A DNA stretch of 64,000 nt from an uncultured Eubacteriales bacterium (GCA_900544765.1 UQWI01000002.1:1-64000); one strand, 5' to 3'; numbered from the stretch's first letter, positions 42,478 to 51,326 are shown. Notes: generated from the letters alone by a model not told the origin. Program-made: numbers and translations.

Positions 42478-42494
42478 GTTAACGTTGCGTTAAC
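42478..42494 (+). promoter_or_regulatory. 17-base perfect palindromic operator at the xpt start site
   Basis: GTTAACG-TTG-CGTTAAC covers the predicted transcription start seven or so bases after the -10 box. This is a classical position for a repressor site. It is not a PurR box or a purine riboswitch. Confidence 0.65.
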
Positions 42495-42544
42495 ATTTCA
42501 CACATTCAGGTAATTTTCTGATTTTGCGATTGGGGTGAGCGTCC

Positions 42545-43117
42545 TTGCAGCTTCTCGAACAGCGCATAATGACCGACGGGGAGATTCTGCCCGGCGGTAT
42601 ACTCAAGGTGGACGGCTTTCTGAACCACCAGATGGACCCTCAGCTCCTGACCGCGATGGGCGAGGAGTTCCACCGCCTGTTCGACGGCATGGGCGTCAAC
42701 AAGATACTTACGATTGAGGCATCGGGCATCGGACCGGCCTGCTTTGCAGGCCTGGCTTTCGGCTGCCCTGTTTTATTTGCCAAGAAGAACCGCACGTCCA
42801 ACCTCTCGGGAGAGTTTTGGACAAGCCGTGTGTACTCCTTCACGCACCACGTTGAGAACACAATCCTCGTGAGCAAGAAGTACCTCGGCGCTGGCGACCG
42901 CGTCCTCATAGTGGACGACTTCCTCGCCAACGGCGCGGCGCTCGACGGGCTCATCACGCTCTGCCTGGAGGCGGGCGCGGAGGTTGTAGGCGCGGGTATC
43001 TGCATAGAGAAGGCCTTCCAGCCCGGCGGCGAGCGCATCCGCTCCCGCGGCGTAAAGGTCGAGAGCCTCGCCCGCATAAAGAGCATGTCCGACGACGGCG
43101 GCATAGAGTTCTGCTGA
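42545..43117 (+). CDS. xpt: Xanthine phosphoribosyltransferase (190 aa)
   Basis: A type I phosphoribosyltransferase with the PRPP loop VLIVDDFLANGAALDGLI and the Xpt N-terminus LLEQRIMTDGEILPGGILKVDGFLNHQMDP. It converts xanthine and PRPP to XMP for purine salvage. Start is TTG at 42545, with GGGGTGAG upstream. It is followed by a guanine-class riboswitch and a nucleoside transporter operon. The riboswitch lies downstream of xpt, so it controls the transporter, not xpt. Confidence 0.94.
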   Translation: MQLLEQRIMTDGEILPGGILKVDGFLNHQMDPQLLTAMGEEFHRLFDGMGVNKILTIEASGIGPACFAGLAFGCPVLFAKKNRTSNLSGEFWTSRVYSFTHHVENTILVSKKYLGAGDRVLIVDDFLANGAALDGLITLCLEAGAEVVGAGICIEKAFQPGGERIRSRGVKVESLARIKSMSDDGGIEFC

Positions 43118-43150
43118 CGCCTGACAGACGACAATCACACACAGTAGCTT

Positions 43151-43219
43151 CAGCGATATATACCGGGGGATATGGCCCCGGCGTCTCTACCCGGCCCCGA
43201 GAAGGCCGGACTATCGGTG
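43151..43219 (+). ncRNA. Purine (guanine-class) riboswitch aptamer
   Basis: The sequence fits the purine riboswitch at every conserved position: P1 CAGCGATA/TATCGGTG (one mismatch), J1/2 TATACC, P2 CCGGGG/CCCCGG with the loop GATATGG, J2/3 GTCTCTACC, P3 CCGGCC/GGCCGG and J3/1 ACTAT. The residue equivalent to C74 is C (43211, in GACTAT), which selects guanine or hypoxanthine; adenine switches have T there. A terminator follows at 43232, before the transporter operon. Confidence 0.93.
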
Positions 43220-43231
43220 AGGAGGCTTCGC

Positions 43232-43271
43232 GCCCTCTTCCGGCGGAGACGTTCGCCCGAGAGGGCTTTTT
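43232..43271 (+). terminator. Riboswitch-controlled terminator
   Basis: GCCCTCT-TCC-GGCG and CGCC-CGA-GAGGGC arms are followed by TTTTT, twelve bases after the aptamer, as in transcriptional OFF switches. Confidence 0.8.
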
Positions 43272-43330
43272 CTATTGGTCTTAAACCGAGAGGTTTTAAG
43301 ATAATCAAAAAACACTATGGAGGAACGAAA

Positions 43331-44590
43331 ATGAAGAAGTTTCTTGCGCTTCTCATGGCTCTCGTGATGGTCTTTGCCCTCGCCGCCTGCGGCAGCGACA
43401 ACGAGCCCAGCACCAGCGCCGACCCCAACGCCGAGACCAGCGGCGAGCCCGCCACCGGTAACGGTATCGCCAAGGAGGACCTCAAGGTAGGCTTTATATT
43501 CCTGCACGATGAGAACTCCACCTACGACCTCAACTTCATCAACGCCGCCAACGCCGCCATCGAAGAGCTGGGCCTGACCGAGGACCAGTACGTCTTCCGC
43601 ACCAACGTCCCCGAGGGACAGGAGTGCTACGACGCCGCGGCTGAGCTCGCCGACGACGGCTGCGACATCATCTTTGCCGACAGCTTCGGCCACGAGCCCT
43701 TCATGATCCAGGCCGCCCAGGAGTTCTCCGACGTGCAGTTCTGCCACTCCACCGGCACCCGCGCCCACACTGACGGCCTCGCTAACTACCACAACGCTTT
43801 CGCCTCCATTTACGAAGGCCGCTACCTCGCCGGTATCGTCGCCGGCATGAAGCTCAACGAGATGATTGCCAACGGTGAGATCACCGAGGACGAGGCCAAG
43901 ATGGGCTACGTCGGCGCCTACACCTACGCCGAGGTGCTCTCCGGCTACACCAGCTTCTATCTGGGCGCCAAGAGCGTCTGCCCCAGCGTGACCATGGACG
44001 TCACCTTTACCGGCTCCTGGTACGACGAGACCGCCGAGCGTGAGGCCGCCAACAACCTCATCAACAACGGCTGCGTCCTCATCAGCCAGCACGCCGACTC
44101 CATGGGCGCCCCCAGCGCCTGCGAGGATGCCGGCGTCCCCAACGTCAGCTATAACGGCTCCACCGCCAGCGCCTGCCCCGAGACCTACCTCATCTCCAGC
44201 CGCATCGACTGGACCCCGTACTACCTGTACGCCATCAACTGCGTCCTCAACGGTGAGGAGATCGCCGCCGACTGGACCGGCACCCTCGAGACCGGCTCCG
44301 TCGTGCTGACCGAGCTGGGCGCCAACGTCGCCGAGGGCACCCAGGAGGCCATTGACGAGGCCATGGCCGCCCTCGAGGCCGGCACGCTGCACGTCTTCGA
44401 CACCAGCACCTTCACCGTCGAGGGCGAGACCGTGACCACCTTCATGGCCGACGTCGACACCGATGAGAACAACGAGGGCGATACCGAGGCCATCGTGGAC
44501 GGCTACTTCGCCGAGAGCGAGTTCCGCAGCGCCCCGTACTTCACCCTGCAGATAGACGGCATCACCCTGCTGGACGTCAACTACGGCTGA
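43331..44590 (+). CDS. nupN: BMP-family nucleoside-binding lipoprotein (419 aa)
   Basis: Leader MKKFLALLMALVMVFALAAC with a lipobox, an acidic Ser/Glu linker, then the BMP/Med fold: KVGFIFLHDENSTYDLNF, CDIIFADSFGHEPFMIQAA, NYHNAFASIYEGRYLAGIVAGMK, KMGYVGAYTYAEVLSGYTSFYLGAKSVCP. This family binds purine nucleosides. GGAGGAACG precedes the ATG. A guanine-class riboswitch and its terminator sit directly upstream, which supports guanosine or related purine nucleosides as ligand. The gene uses ATC for isoleucine almost exclusively, unlike most neighbours, consistent with high expression. Confidence 0.93.
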   Translation: MKKFLALLMALVMVFALAACGSDNEPSTSADPNAETSGEPATGNGIAKEDLKVGFIFLHDENSTYDLNFINAANAAIEELGLTEDQYVFRTNVPEGQECYDAAAELADDGCDIIFADSFGHEPFMIQAAQEFSDVQFCHSTGTRAHTDGLANYHNAFASIYEGRYLAGIVAGMKLNEMIANGEITEDEAKMGYVGAYTYAEVLSGYTSFYLGAKSVCPSVTMDVTFTGSWYDETAEREAANNLINNGCVLISQHADSMGAPSACEDAGVPNVSYNGSTASACPETYLISSRIDWTPYYLYAINCVLNGEEIAADWTGTLETGSVVLTELGANVAEGTQEAIDEAMAALEAGTLHVFDTSTFTVEGETVTTFMADVDTDENNEGDTEAIVDGYFAESEFRSAPYFTLQIDGITLLDVNYG

Positions 44591-44608
44591 TAACCCGTCA
44601 AACACGCA

Positions 44609-44677
44609 CCGGCAAGCCCTCCGGGGCTTGCCGGCAAAGGACAGCGCAGCGACTCTTTTGCCACTACGCTGTCCTTT
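44609..44677 (+). terminator. Tandem hairpins between the binding protein and ATPase genes
   Basis: CCGGCAAGCCC/GGGGCTTGCCGG (44609-44633) and AAAGGACAGCG/CGCTGTCCTTT (44636-44677) fill the gap. They probably act as attenuator or stabiliser, so that more binding protein than ATPase is made. Confidence 0.6.
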
Positions 44678-44762
44678 GAAGCCTTTTTACAGAGTTCCCG
44701 CGCGGGAGCGGATTCACCGGCGTGTGCGGTAAGCACGCAGCATATTTACAGGAGGTACGCCC

Positions 44763-46301
44763 TTGGACAGCAAAGTTGCAGCGGTGCAGATGCGCGACAT
44801 CACCAAGACCTTCGGCCCGGTCAAGGCCAACGACAAGGTGTGGCTCGACATCTACAAGGGAGAGATACTTGCCCTGCTTGGTGAGAACGGCAGCGGCAAG
44901 ACCACGCTCATGAACATGCTCTCCGGCATCTATTTCCCCGACGAGGGTCAGATATTCGTCGACGGGCGCGAGGTCGTAATACGCTCGCCCAAGGACGCCT
45001 TTGACCTCGGTATAGGCATGATACACCAGCACTTCAAGTTGGTGGACGTGCTCACGGCGGCGGAGAACATCATCCTCGGCCTGCCCGGCAAGGGGCGGCT
45101 GGACATTAAGAGCGTGGCCGCCAAGGTCAAGGAGATAAGCGAGCGCTACGGCTTCGAGATTGACCCGATGCAGAAGATTTACGACATGTCCGTTTCACAG
45201 AAGCAGACCGTCGAGATAATCAAGGTTCTGTATCGCGGCGCGGACATCCTCATCCTCGACGAGCCGACGGCGGTGCTGACTCCGCAGGAGACGGACAAGC
45301 TCTTCGCCATACTGCGCAACATGCGCGACGACGGCAAGGCCATAGTCATAATCACGCACAAGCTGCACGAGGTGGAGGAGCTCTCCGACCGCGTGGCGAT
45401 ACTCCGCCACGGCCACTTCGTCGGCGACATGCCGACGAAAAAGACCAACGCGGGTGAAATGACCAACATGATGGTCGGCCGCCCCGTCGTGCTTAACATC
45501 GAGCGCCCCGAGCCGAAGGACCCGCAGCGCCGCCTCGAGGTCAAGCACCTCACAGTGCAGGACGAGGACGGCGTCACCAAGATAGACGACCTGTCCTTCA
45601 CCGCCTACTCGGGTGAGATACTGGGCGTGGCCGGCATATCCGGCAGCGGCCAGAAGGAGCTCCTGGAGGCCATAGCGGGTCTGCACCGCGCCGAGGGCGG
45701 CTCCATAACCTACATAGACCCTGAGACAGGCGAAGAGGAGGAGCTCATCGGCAAGGACCCGCGCGACATCAGCGACATGGGCATTTCCCTCTCCTTCGTG
45801 CCCGAGGACAGGCTCGGCATGGGCCTCGTCGGCGACATGGACCTCAGCGAGAACATGATGCTCCGCTCCTTCCGCCGCGGCCGGGGCTTCTTCACCGACA
45901 GGAAGAGCCCGCACCAGCTGGCAGAGCGCGTGGTCAAAGAGCTGGACGTCAACACGCCCAGCATAGAGACGCCGGTGCGCCGCCTCTCCGGCGGCAACGT
46001 GCAGAAGGTGCTCGTCGGCCGCGAGATATCCAGCGCGCCGACAGTCCTGCTGACCGCATACGCCGTGCGCGGCCTGGACATAAACTCGTCGTACACTATC
46101 TACGACCTGATAAATAAACAGAAGGAGCGCGGGGTCGCCGTCGTCTACGTCGGCGAGGATTTGGACGTGCTGCTGGAGCTGGCCGACCGCATACTCGTGC
46201 TCTGCGGCGGCAAGCTCAGCGGGCTGATACCCGGACGCGGCGCTACGAAGCGCAAGGTGGGCCTGATGATGACAAAGCTGGGAGGTGGCGAGGATGAATA
46301 A
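44763..46301 (+). CDS. nupO: Nucleoside ABC transporter ATPase, tandem domains (512 aa)
   Basis: Two ABC domains in one chain. Domain 1 has Walker A GENGSGKTT, Q-loop MIHQHFKLVDVLTAAENI and Walker B ILILDEPTAVLTPQE. Domain 2 has GISGSGQKEL, signature LSGGNVQKVLVGREI, and a weak Walker B (VLLTAYAVRGLD) that lacks the catalytic aspartate-glutamate pair, as in this sugar/nucleoside subfamily. The start is TTG at 44763 with AGGAGGT. It energises the two permeases downstream. Confidence 0.92.
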   Translation: MDSKVAAVQMRDITKTFGPVKANDKVWLDIYKGEILALLGENGSGKTTLMNMLSGIYFPDEGQIFVDGREVVIRSPKDAFDLGIGMIHQHFKLVDVLTAAENIILGLPGKGRLDIKSVAAKVKEISERYGFEIDPMQKIYDMSVSQKQTVEIIKVLYRGADILILDEPTAVLTPQETDKLFAILRNMRDDGKAIVIITHKLHEVEELSDRVAILRHGHFVGDMPTKKTNAGEMTNMMVGRPVVLNIERPEPKDPQRRLEVKHLTVQDEDGVTKIDDLSFTAYSGEILGVAGISGSGQKELLEAIAGLHRAEGGSITYIDPETGEEEELIGKDPRDISDMGISLSFVPEDRLGMGLVGDMDLSENMMLRSFRRGRGFFTDRKSPHQLAERVVKELDVNTPSIETPVRRLSGGNVQKVLVGREISSAPTVLLTAYAVRGLDINSSYTIYDLINKQKERGVAVVYVGEDLDVLLELADRILVLCGGKLSGLIPGRGATKRKVGLMMTKLGGGEDE

Positions 46302-47406
46302 AAAGGCGCGCGTACCGCTTGTACACATTTCACGCCGCTCGTCCCTGCCCTGGTACAAGGCCTGGGCCATACGCGGCATAGCTATTGTCCTGGCCCTGGT
46401 CGTCTGCGGCGTGATATCCGCTCTGCTCACCGGTGAAAACCCGATAGCGCTCTACGGTTCTATGTTCAACGGCACCTTCGGCACCTCACGCCGAATCTGG
46501 GTCACCCTGCAGAACACCGCCATACTGCTGTGCGTCTCGCTGGCCGTCACGCCCGCGTTTAAAATGCGCTTTTGGAACATAGGCGGCGAGGGCCAGATAC
46601 TGGCCGGCTGCCTCGCCACGGCGGCCTGCATGATAGTCCTGGGCGACACGATACCCAACTGGCTGCTCATCATCGTGATGCTCTGCGCCAGCCTCCTGGG
46701 CGGAGCCGTGTGGGGCCTTATCCCGGCCTTCTTCAAGGCCAAGTGGAACACGAACGAGACTTTGTTCACCCTCATGATGAACTACGTAGCCATCCAGCTC
46801 GTGGCCTTCTTTATCATCGTCTGGGAGTCACCGGCCGGAAGCGGCAAGGTCGGCATAATAAACCAGCAGACGCAGGCGGGCTGGCTGCCTATGATAGGCA
46901 GCAACCGTTACATGCTGAACGTGCTCATCGTCGCGCTGCTGACCGTGGCCATGTACGTCTACCTGAAGTACACCAAGCACGGCTATGAGATAGCCGTCGT
47001 GGGCGAGAGCGAGCGCACCGCGCGCTACGTCGGAATCAAGGTCGAGCGTGTCATTATGCGCACCATGATCATATCCGGCGCGCTCTGCGGCCTGGCCGGC
47101 TTCCTGCTGGTGGCCGGTACCGACCACACAATAACCACTACGCTCTCCGACAATCGCGGCTTTACCGCCGTCATGGTGTCCTGGCTCGCCAAGTTCAGCC
47201 CCGTTTTTATGGTGCTGACCAGCTTCCTCCTCGTGTTCCTCGACAGGGGAGCGAGCGAGATAGCCACGGACTTCGGCCTCAACGAGGCCTTCGGCGACAT
47301 CCTCACGGGTATAATCCTGTTCTTTATTATCGGCTGCGAGTTCTTTATCACCTATCAGCTCCACTTCCGTGGACATGCGGCAAAGGAGGCGGCGGAAAAT
47401 GTTTGA
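46294..47406 (+). CDS. nupP: Nucleoside ABC transporter permease 1 (370 aa)
   Basis: A polytopic BPD_transp_2-type permease of the YufP/RbsC family (KMRFWNIGGEGQILAGCLATAA, LMMNYVAIQLVAFFII, VGESERTARYVGIKVERVIMRTMIISGALCGLAG). ATG 46294 lies inside the end of the ATPase gene (eight-base overlap), with GGAGGTGG upstream. Confidence 0.92.
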   Translation: MNKKARVPLVHISRRSSLPWYKAWAIRGIAIVLALVVCGVISALLTGENPIALYGSMFNGTFGTSRRIWVTLQNTAILLCVSLAVTPAFKMRFWNIGGEGQILAGCLATAACMIVLGDTIPNWLLIIVMLCASLLGGAVWGLIPAFFKAKWNTNETLFTLMMNYVAIQLVAFFIIVWESPAGSGKVGIINQQTQAGWLPMIGSNRYMLNVLIVALLTVAMYVYLKYTKHGYEIAVVGESERTARYVGIKVERVIMRTMIISGALCGLAGFLLVAGTDHTITTTLSDNRGFTAVMVSWLAKFSPVFMVLTSFLLVFLDRGASEIATDFGLNEAFGDILTGIILFFIIGCEFFITYQLHFRGHAAKEAAENV

Positions 47407-48385
47407 CTTTATAGCCTTCTTCCCCAGGGCCGTCGCGCAGGGCGTGCCGCTCATGCTCGGCAGCACGGGCGAGACGCTCACCCAGAAGTCCGGCAACCTC
47501 AACCTCGGCCTGCCCGGCGTCATGTACGTCGGCGCCATCTGCGGCGTCATCGGCTCGTTCATGTATGAAAACAGCGGCGCTGAAATGAACGGCTTCCTCG
47601 CCGTCGGCATACCCGTGCTCTGCTGCCTGTTCGGCAGCCTGCTCATGGGCCTGCTCTACTGCTTCCTGACCGTCACGCTCAGGGCCAACCAGAACGTCAC
47701 CGGCCTCGCCATGACCACCTTCGGCGTCGGCTTCGGCAACTTCTTCGGCGGCTCGCTCATAAGGCTGACCGACAGCGAGGTGCCCAGCATCGCGCTCTCG
47801 GCTACGAGCTCGTACTTCAAGACGAGCCTGCCCTTCGCCGAAAACCTCGGCTGGTTTGGCGACCTCTTCCTCAGCTACGGCGCGCTGACCTATATAGCGA
47901 TAATTATAGCGCTCATATGCTCGTACTTCCTCAAGCGCACACGCAGCGGCCTGAACCTGCGCGCCGTGGGCGAGGATCCGGCCACGGCCGACGCCGCCGG
48001 CATAAATGTCACGATGTACAAGTACAGGGCGACCTGCATAGGCTGCATGATAGCCGGCCTCGGCGGCCTCTACTACGTCATGGACTACGCCAGCGGCATC
48101 TGGTCGAACGACGCCTTCGGCGACCGCGGCTGGCTCGCCATAGCCCTTGTCATTTTCACCATGTGGCGTCCGGCGGTCGGAGTCCTGGCCAGTATCCTCT
48201 TCGGCGGGCTTTACATTCTCTACCTGTTCATACCCTCGGGTACGAACCTCGCCGTCAAGGAGCTCTACAAGATGCTGCCCTACCTCGTCACAATCGCCGT
48301 GCTGATAATCGTGTCCCTCAAGAAGAGCCGCGAGAATCAGCCGCCTGCCCACCTGGGACTTTCCTACTTCAGAGAAGAGAGATAA
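47399..48385 (+). CDS. nupQ: Nucleoside ABC transporter permease 2 (328 aa)
   Basis: A second permease of the YufQ type: VPLMLGSTGETLTQKSGNLNLGLPGVMYVGAICG, LRANQNVTGLAMTTFGVGFGNFFGG, LRAVGEDPATADAAGINVTMYKYRATCIGCMIAGLGGLYY. ATG 47399 overlaps the preceding stop by eight bases, with AAGGAGG upstream. It completes the nupNOPQ-like operon. A terminator follows. Confidence 0.92.
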   Translation: MFDFIAFFPRAVAQGVPLMLGSTGETLTQKSGNLNLGLPGVMYVGAICGVIGSFMYENSGAEMNGFLAVGIPVLCCLFGSLLMGLLYCFLTVTLRANQNVTGLAMTTFGVGFGNFFGGSLIRLTDSEVPSIALSATSSYFKTSLPFAENLGWFGDLFLSYGALTYIAIIIALICSYFLKRTRSGLNLRAVGEDPATADAAGINVTMYKYRATCIGCMIAGLGGLYYVMDYASGIWSNDAFGDRGWLAIALVIFTMWRPAVGVLASILFGGLYILYLFIPSGTNLAVKELYKMLPYLVTIAVLIIVSLKKSRENQPPAHLGLSYFREER

Positions 48386-48389
48386 ATAC

Positions 48390-48425
48390 AGCGCCCGTGC
48401 CGTCTGGCACGGGCGCTTACTTTAT
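48390..48425. terminator. Bidirectional terminator between the nucleoside operon and mnmA
   Basis: AGCGCCCGTGCC and GGCACGGGCGCT arms with a four-base loop, followed by TACTTTATTTAATTA. mnmA stops at 48422 on the minus strand. Confidence 0.8.
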
Positions 48426-49420
48426 TTAATTATGCCGCCCGCTATGAGCATTTCGCCGGAATACAGCGCTGCGGCCTGGCCGGGGCAGGGAGCCCGCACC
48501 GGGGCGTCAAAAGTGATGTCCAGCGTACCGTCGGGCATGGCCAGCGCCGTGGCGTCCGCGAGAGAGCGCGAGTGCCGCACGCGCACGCGGCAGCGGAACT
48601 CGTACCTGGGCGGCGTTATCAGCCAGTTTGCCTCGCCGGTCGTTATATGGGTCATGTACAGCCCATCGCCGTCGGAGAGGACGACCTCGTTCGCCTCCGG
48701 GCGTATCTCGCTCACGAACACACGCTTCCCGGCGGCAAAGCCGAGCCCGCGCCGCTGCCCGAGCGTATAGCGGTGGCAGCCTCCGTGGGTGCCCACGCGC
48801 TCGCCCTTGTAGATGAGCGCTCCGGGGCCGGGCGCTCTCCCACGCGCCTCTATCCACGCGGCGAAGTCCCCGTCCTTTATGAAGCATATCTCCATGCTGT
48901 CGGGCTTGTCGGCCTGAATGAGACCAAACTGGGCTGCCAGCGCGCGGACCTCGCGCTTTACATACCCTCCAAGCGGCAGCACAAGCCGCCGCGCCTCCTC
49001 GCGCGTTATCATACAGAGCATGTAGCTCTGGTCGTTTTCGGGACGGCCCCGGAAAATGGCGCCCGCCCTCGACGCGGCGTAGTGCCCGGTGGCGATGCTC
49101 TCGATGCCCAGGGCGTCTGCTGCCTCGCAGAGCAGCTTCAGCTTTACGCGGCGGTTGCACAGTACGCATGGGCTGGGCGTCGCACCGGCGAGGTACGCCG
49201 CCTCAAAGGGCGCGCAGACCTCGCTCTCAAGGGCGGAGCGGGCGTCTGTAAGCTCAAAGGGAAGCCCCATGCGCTCCGCGCTCTCACGCGCGTAGCCTCC
49301 CTCGCCGGAGCCGGTCTCGAGGTAGACGCAGCGCACGTCCCAGCCCTGCATCGTCAGCAGCTTCGCCGTGACGGCGCTGTCCACGCCGCCGGAAAAGCCC
49401 AAAACCACGCGCGGCCTCAT
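48422..49420 (-). CDS. mnmA: tRNA 2-thiouridylase MnmA (332 aa)
   Basis: An ATP-dependent thiolase of U34 with the PP-loop FSGGVDSAV, catalytic cysteine regions in SPCVLCNRRVKL and the GDFAAWIE segment with C in MEICFI, plus GGCHRYTLGQRRGLGFAAGKRVFV. Its length is at the short end of the family. Its ATGA start overlaps the stop of mnmG, so the two tRNA wobble-modification genes are translationally coupled. Confidence 0.95.
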   Translation of the reverse strand: MRPRVVLGFSGGVDSAVTAKLLTMQGWDVRCVYLETGSGEGGYARESAERMGLPFELTDARSALESEVCAPFEAAYLAGATPSPCVLCNRRVKLKLLCEAADALGIESIATGHYAASRAGAIFRGRPENDQSYMLCMITREEARRLVLPLGGYVKREVRALAAQFGLIQADKPDSMEICFIKDGDFAAWIEARGRAPGPGALIYKGERVGTHGGCHRYTLGQRRGLGFAAGKRVFVSEIRPEANEVVLSDGDGLYMTHITTGEANWLITPPRYEFRCRVRVRHSRSLADATALAMPDGTLDITFDAPVRAPCPGQAAALYSGEMLIAGGIIK

Positions 49421-51291
49421 GTCCCGTGCCTCCCGATGTACATCGCCAGCGCGGCCATGTCTGCGGGCGAGACGCCGGAGATGCGCCCCGCGCGCCCGAA
49501 GCTCTCAGGCCGCACGGCGGAGAGCTTTTGCCTGGCCTCCGTGCGAAGCCCGGGCACGGCAAAGTAGTCTATGCCCTCGGGCAGGGGCTTGTCCTCCATG
49601 CGCTTGAAGTCCTCAACCTGCTTGAGCTGGCGCTTGATATAACCCTCGTATTTGAGCCTGATTTCCACCTGCTCTACCACACTTTTCGGTAAATCCGGGC
49701 GTTCGGCGTCAAAATCACGCAAGTTTTCATATCCCACGCGCGGGCGGCGTATCAGCGCCGCGAGGCTCACTCCGCTGGCCGGCGGCGTGGTGCCCAGCTC
49801 CGTGAGGAGCGCCGCCAGCTCAGGCGTCGGCGCGAGGTGCGTGCGCTCGAGGCGGGAGAGCTCCGCGTCCACGGCGGCGTACTTGGCCCTGACCGCCTCG
49901 TACTGAGCGTCGCTCACGAGGCCCAGGGCGTGGCCGTACTTGGTCAGGCGCTCGTCGGCGTTGTCCTGACGGAGTATGAGGCGGTACTCGCTGCGCGAGG
50001 TCATCATGCGGTAGGGCTCGTTGGTGCCGCGCGTCACGAGGTCGTCTATGAGCGCGCCGATGTACGCCTCGCTGCGGCTGAGCACGAAGGGGGGCTTGCC
50101 GCGGAGCTTCAGCGCGGCGTTCACTCCGGCCATGAAGCCCTGCACGGCGGCCTCCTCGTAGCCCGAGGAGCCGTTGAACTGTCCCGCGCCGTAGAGGCCG
50201 GGGATATCCTTGAACTCGAGCGTGGGATAGAGGGCGAGCGGGTCTGCGCAGTCGTACTCGATGGCGTAGGCGGGGCGGGTTATCTCCGCGCGCTCCAGCC
50301 CGGGAATGGTGTGCAGCATTTCAACCTGCACCTCTTCGGGCATGGAGCTGGAAAAGCCCTGTACATAGAGCTCGAGCGTGTTCAGGCCCATAGGCTCTAT
50401 GAAGAGCTGGTGGCGCGGCTTGTCGGGGAAGGTCATGACCTTGGTCTCTATGCTAGGGCAGTAACGCGGCCCGGTGCCGGTGATGACGCCGGAGTAGAGA
50501 GGGCTGCGCTCCAGGTTCTCGCGGATAATCTCGTGCGTGCGCTCGTTGGTGTAGGTGAGGTAGCACTTCGCGCGGTTCACCGGCGCATGCTCCGTTGCAA
50601 AGGAGAAGGGCTCCGGCTCGGCGTCGCCCTCCTGCGCCTCCATCTTGTCAAAGTCCACGCTGCGCGCGTTCACGCGCGGCGGGGTGCCGGTCTTGAACCG
50701 GCGGAGCGGCACGCCCAGCTTCGCCAGGCTGTCGGAGAGCGCGATGCTCGCCGCGAGGCCGTCGGGGCCTGAATCCCGCAGCACCTCGCCGGTTATAGTG
50801 CGCCCGCGGAGGTAGGTGCCTGAGCAGACTATAACGGCGCGGCAGCGCCAGAGCGCGCCGGTGGCGGTGGTCACATAGGCCACGGCTCCGTCCTCGACGC
50901 CTATCTCTACGGCTTCGGCCTGTATGAGACGCAGGTTTTCCTGCCGCTCGAGCGCGAGCTTCATCACTTCCTGGTAGCGTCTCCGGTCGGCCTGGGCGCG
51001 CAGCGAGTAAACCGCCGGGCCCTTGCCGCGGTTGAGCATCCGGTACTGTATGCAGGCCGAGTCGGCGGCCTTCGCCATCTCGCCGCCGAGCGCGTCCAGC
51101 TCGCGCACTAGGTGGCCTTTGCCAGTGCCGCCTATGGCCGGGTTGCAGGGCATGTTGCCCACGCTGTCCAGGTTTATGGCGAAGCACACGGTGGAACAGC
51201 CCAGCCGTGCGGCGGCCAGCGCGGCCTCAATCCCCGCGTGGCCCGCGCCTATTACAACTATATCACATTGTCCGGCATCGTAAGTTTTCAT
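49417..51291 (-). CDS. mnmG: tRNA uridine-5-carboxymethylaminomethyl modification enzyme MnmG (624 aa)
   Basis: The FAD-binding protein GidA/MnmG: DIVVIGAGHAGIEAALAAARLG, FAINLDSVGNMPCNPAIGGTGKGHLVRELDALGG, RRFKTGTPPRVNARS and YCPSIETKVMTFPDKPRHQLFIEPMG. With MnmE it installs the 5-carboxymethylaminomethyl group at U34. I choose ATG 51291; the frame extends 49 codons farther, but a textbook promoter ends six bases before this ATG, so translation must begin here and the message is leaderless. Confidence 0.96.
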   Translation of the reverse strand: MKTYDAGQCDIVVIGAGHAGIEAALAAARLGCSTVCFAINLDSVGNMPCNPAIGGTGKGHLVRELDALGGEMAKAADSACIQYRMLNRGKGPAVYSLRAQADRRRYQEVMKLALERQENLRLIQAEAVEIGVEDGAVAYVTTATGALWRCRAVIVCSGTYLRGRTITGEVLRDSGPDGLAASIALSDSLAKLGVPLRRFKTGTPPRVNARSVDFDKMEAQEGDAEPEPFSFATEHAPVNRAKCYLTYTNERTHEIIRENLERSPLYSGVITGTGPRYCPSIETKVMTFPDKPRHQLFIEPMGLNTLELYVQGFSSSMPEEVQVEMLHTIPGLERAEITRPAYAIEYDCADPLALYPTLEFKDIPGLYGAGQFNGSSGYEEAAVQGFMAGVNAALKLRGKPPFVLSRSEAYIGALIDDLVTRGTNEPYRMMTSRSEYRLILRQDNADERLTKYGHALGLVSDAQYEAVRAKYAAVDAELSRLERTHLAPTPELAALLTELGTTPPASGVSLAALIRRPRVGYENLRDFDAERPDLPKSVVEQVEIRLKYEGYIKRQLKQVEDFKRMEDKPLPEGIDYFAVPGLRTEARQKLSAVRPESFGRAGRISGVSPADMAALAMYIGRHGT

Positions 51292-51297
51292 GCCGAG

Positions 51298-51326
51298 ATT
51301 ATACGTCAGAAGCCGCGCCAAATCAA
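51298..51326 (-). promoter_or_regulatory. Promoter of mnmG (leaderless transcript)
   Basis: On the minus strand TTGATT (51326-51321) and consensus TATAAT (51303-51298), 17-base spacer. Six bases separate the -10 box from the mnmG ATG, which has no ribosome site. Confidence 0.75.

Noticed and set aside
42360..42545. Purine riboswitch in front of xpt
   Set aside because: I looked for the aptamer core (TATA, TCTACC, GACTAT) and did not find it here; the real aptamer is downstream at 43151.
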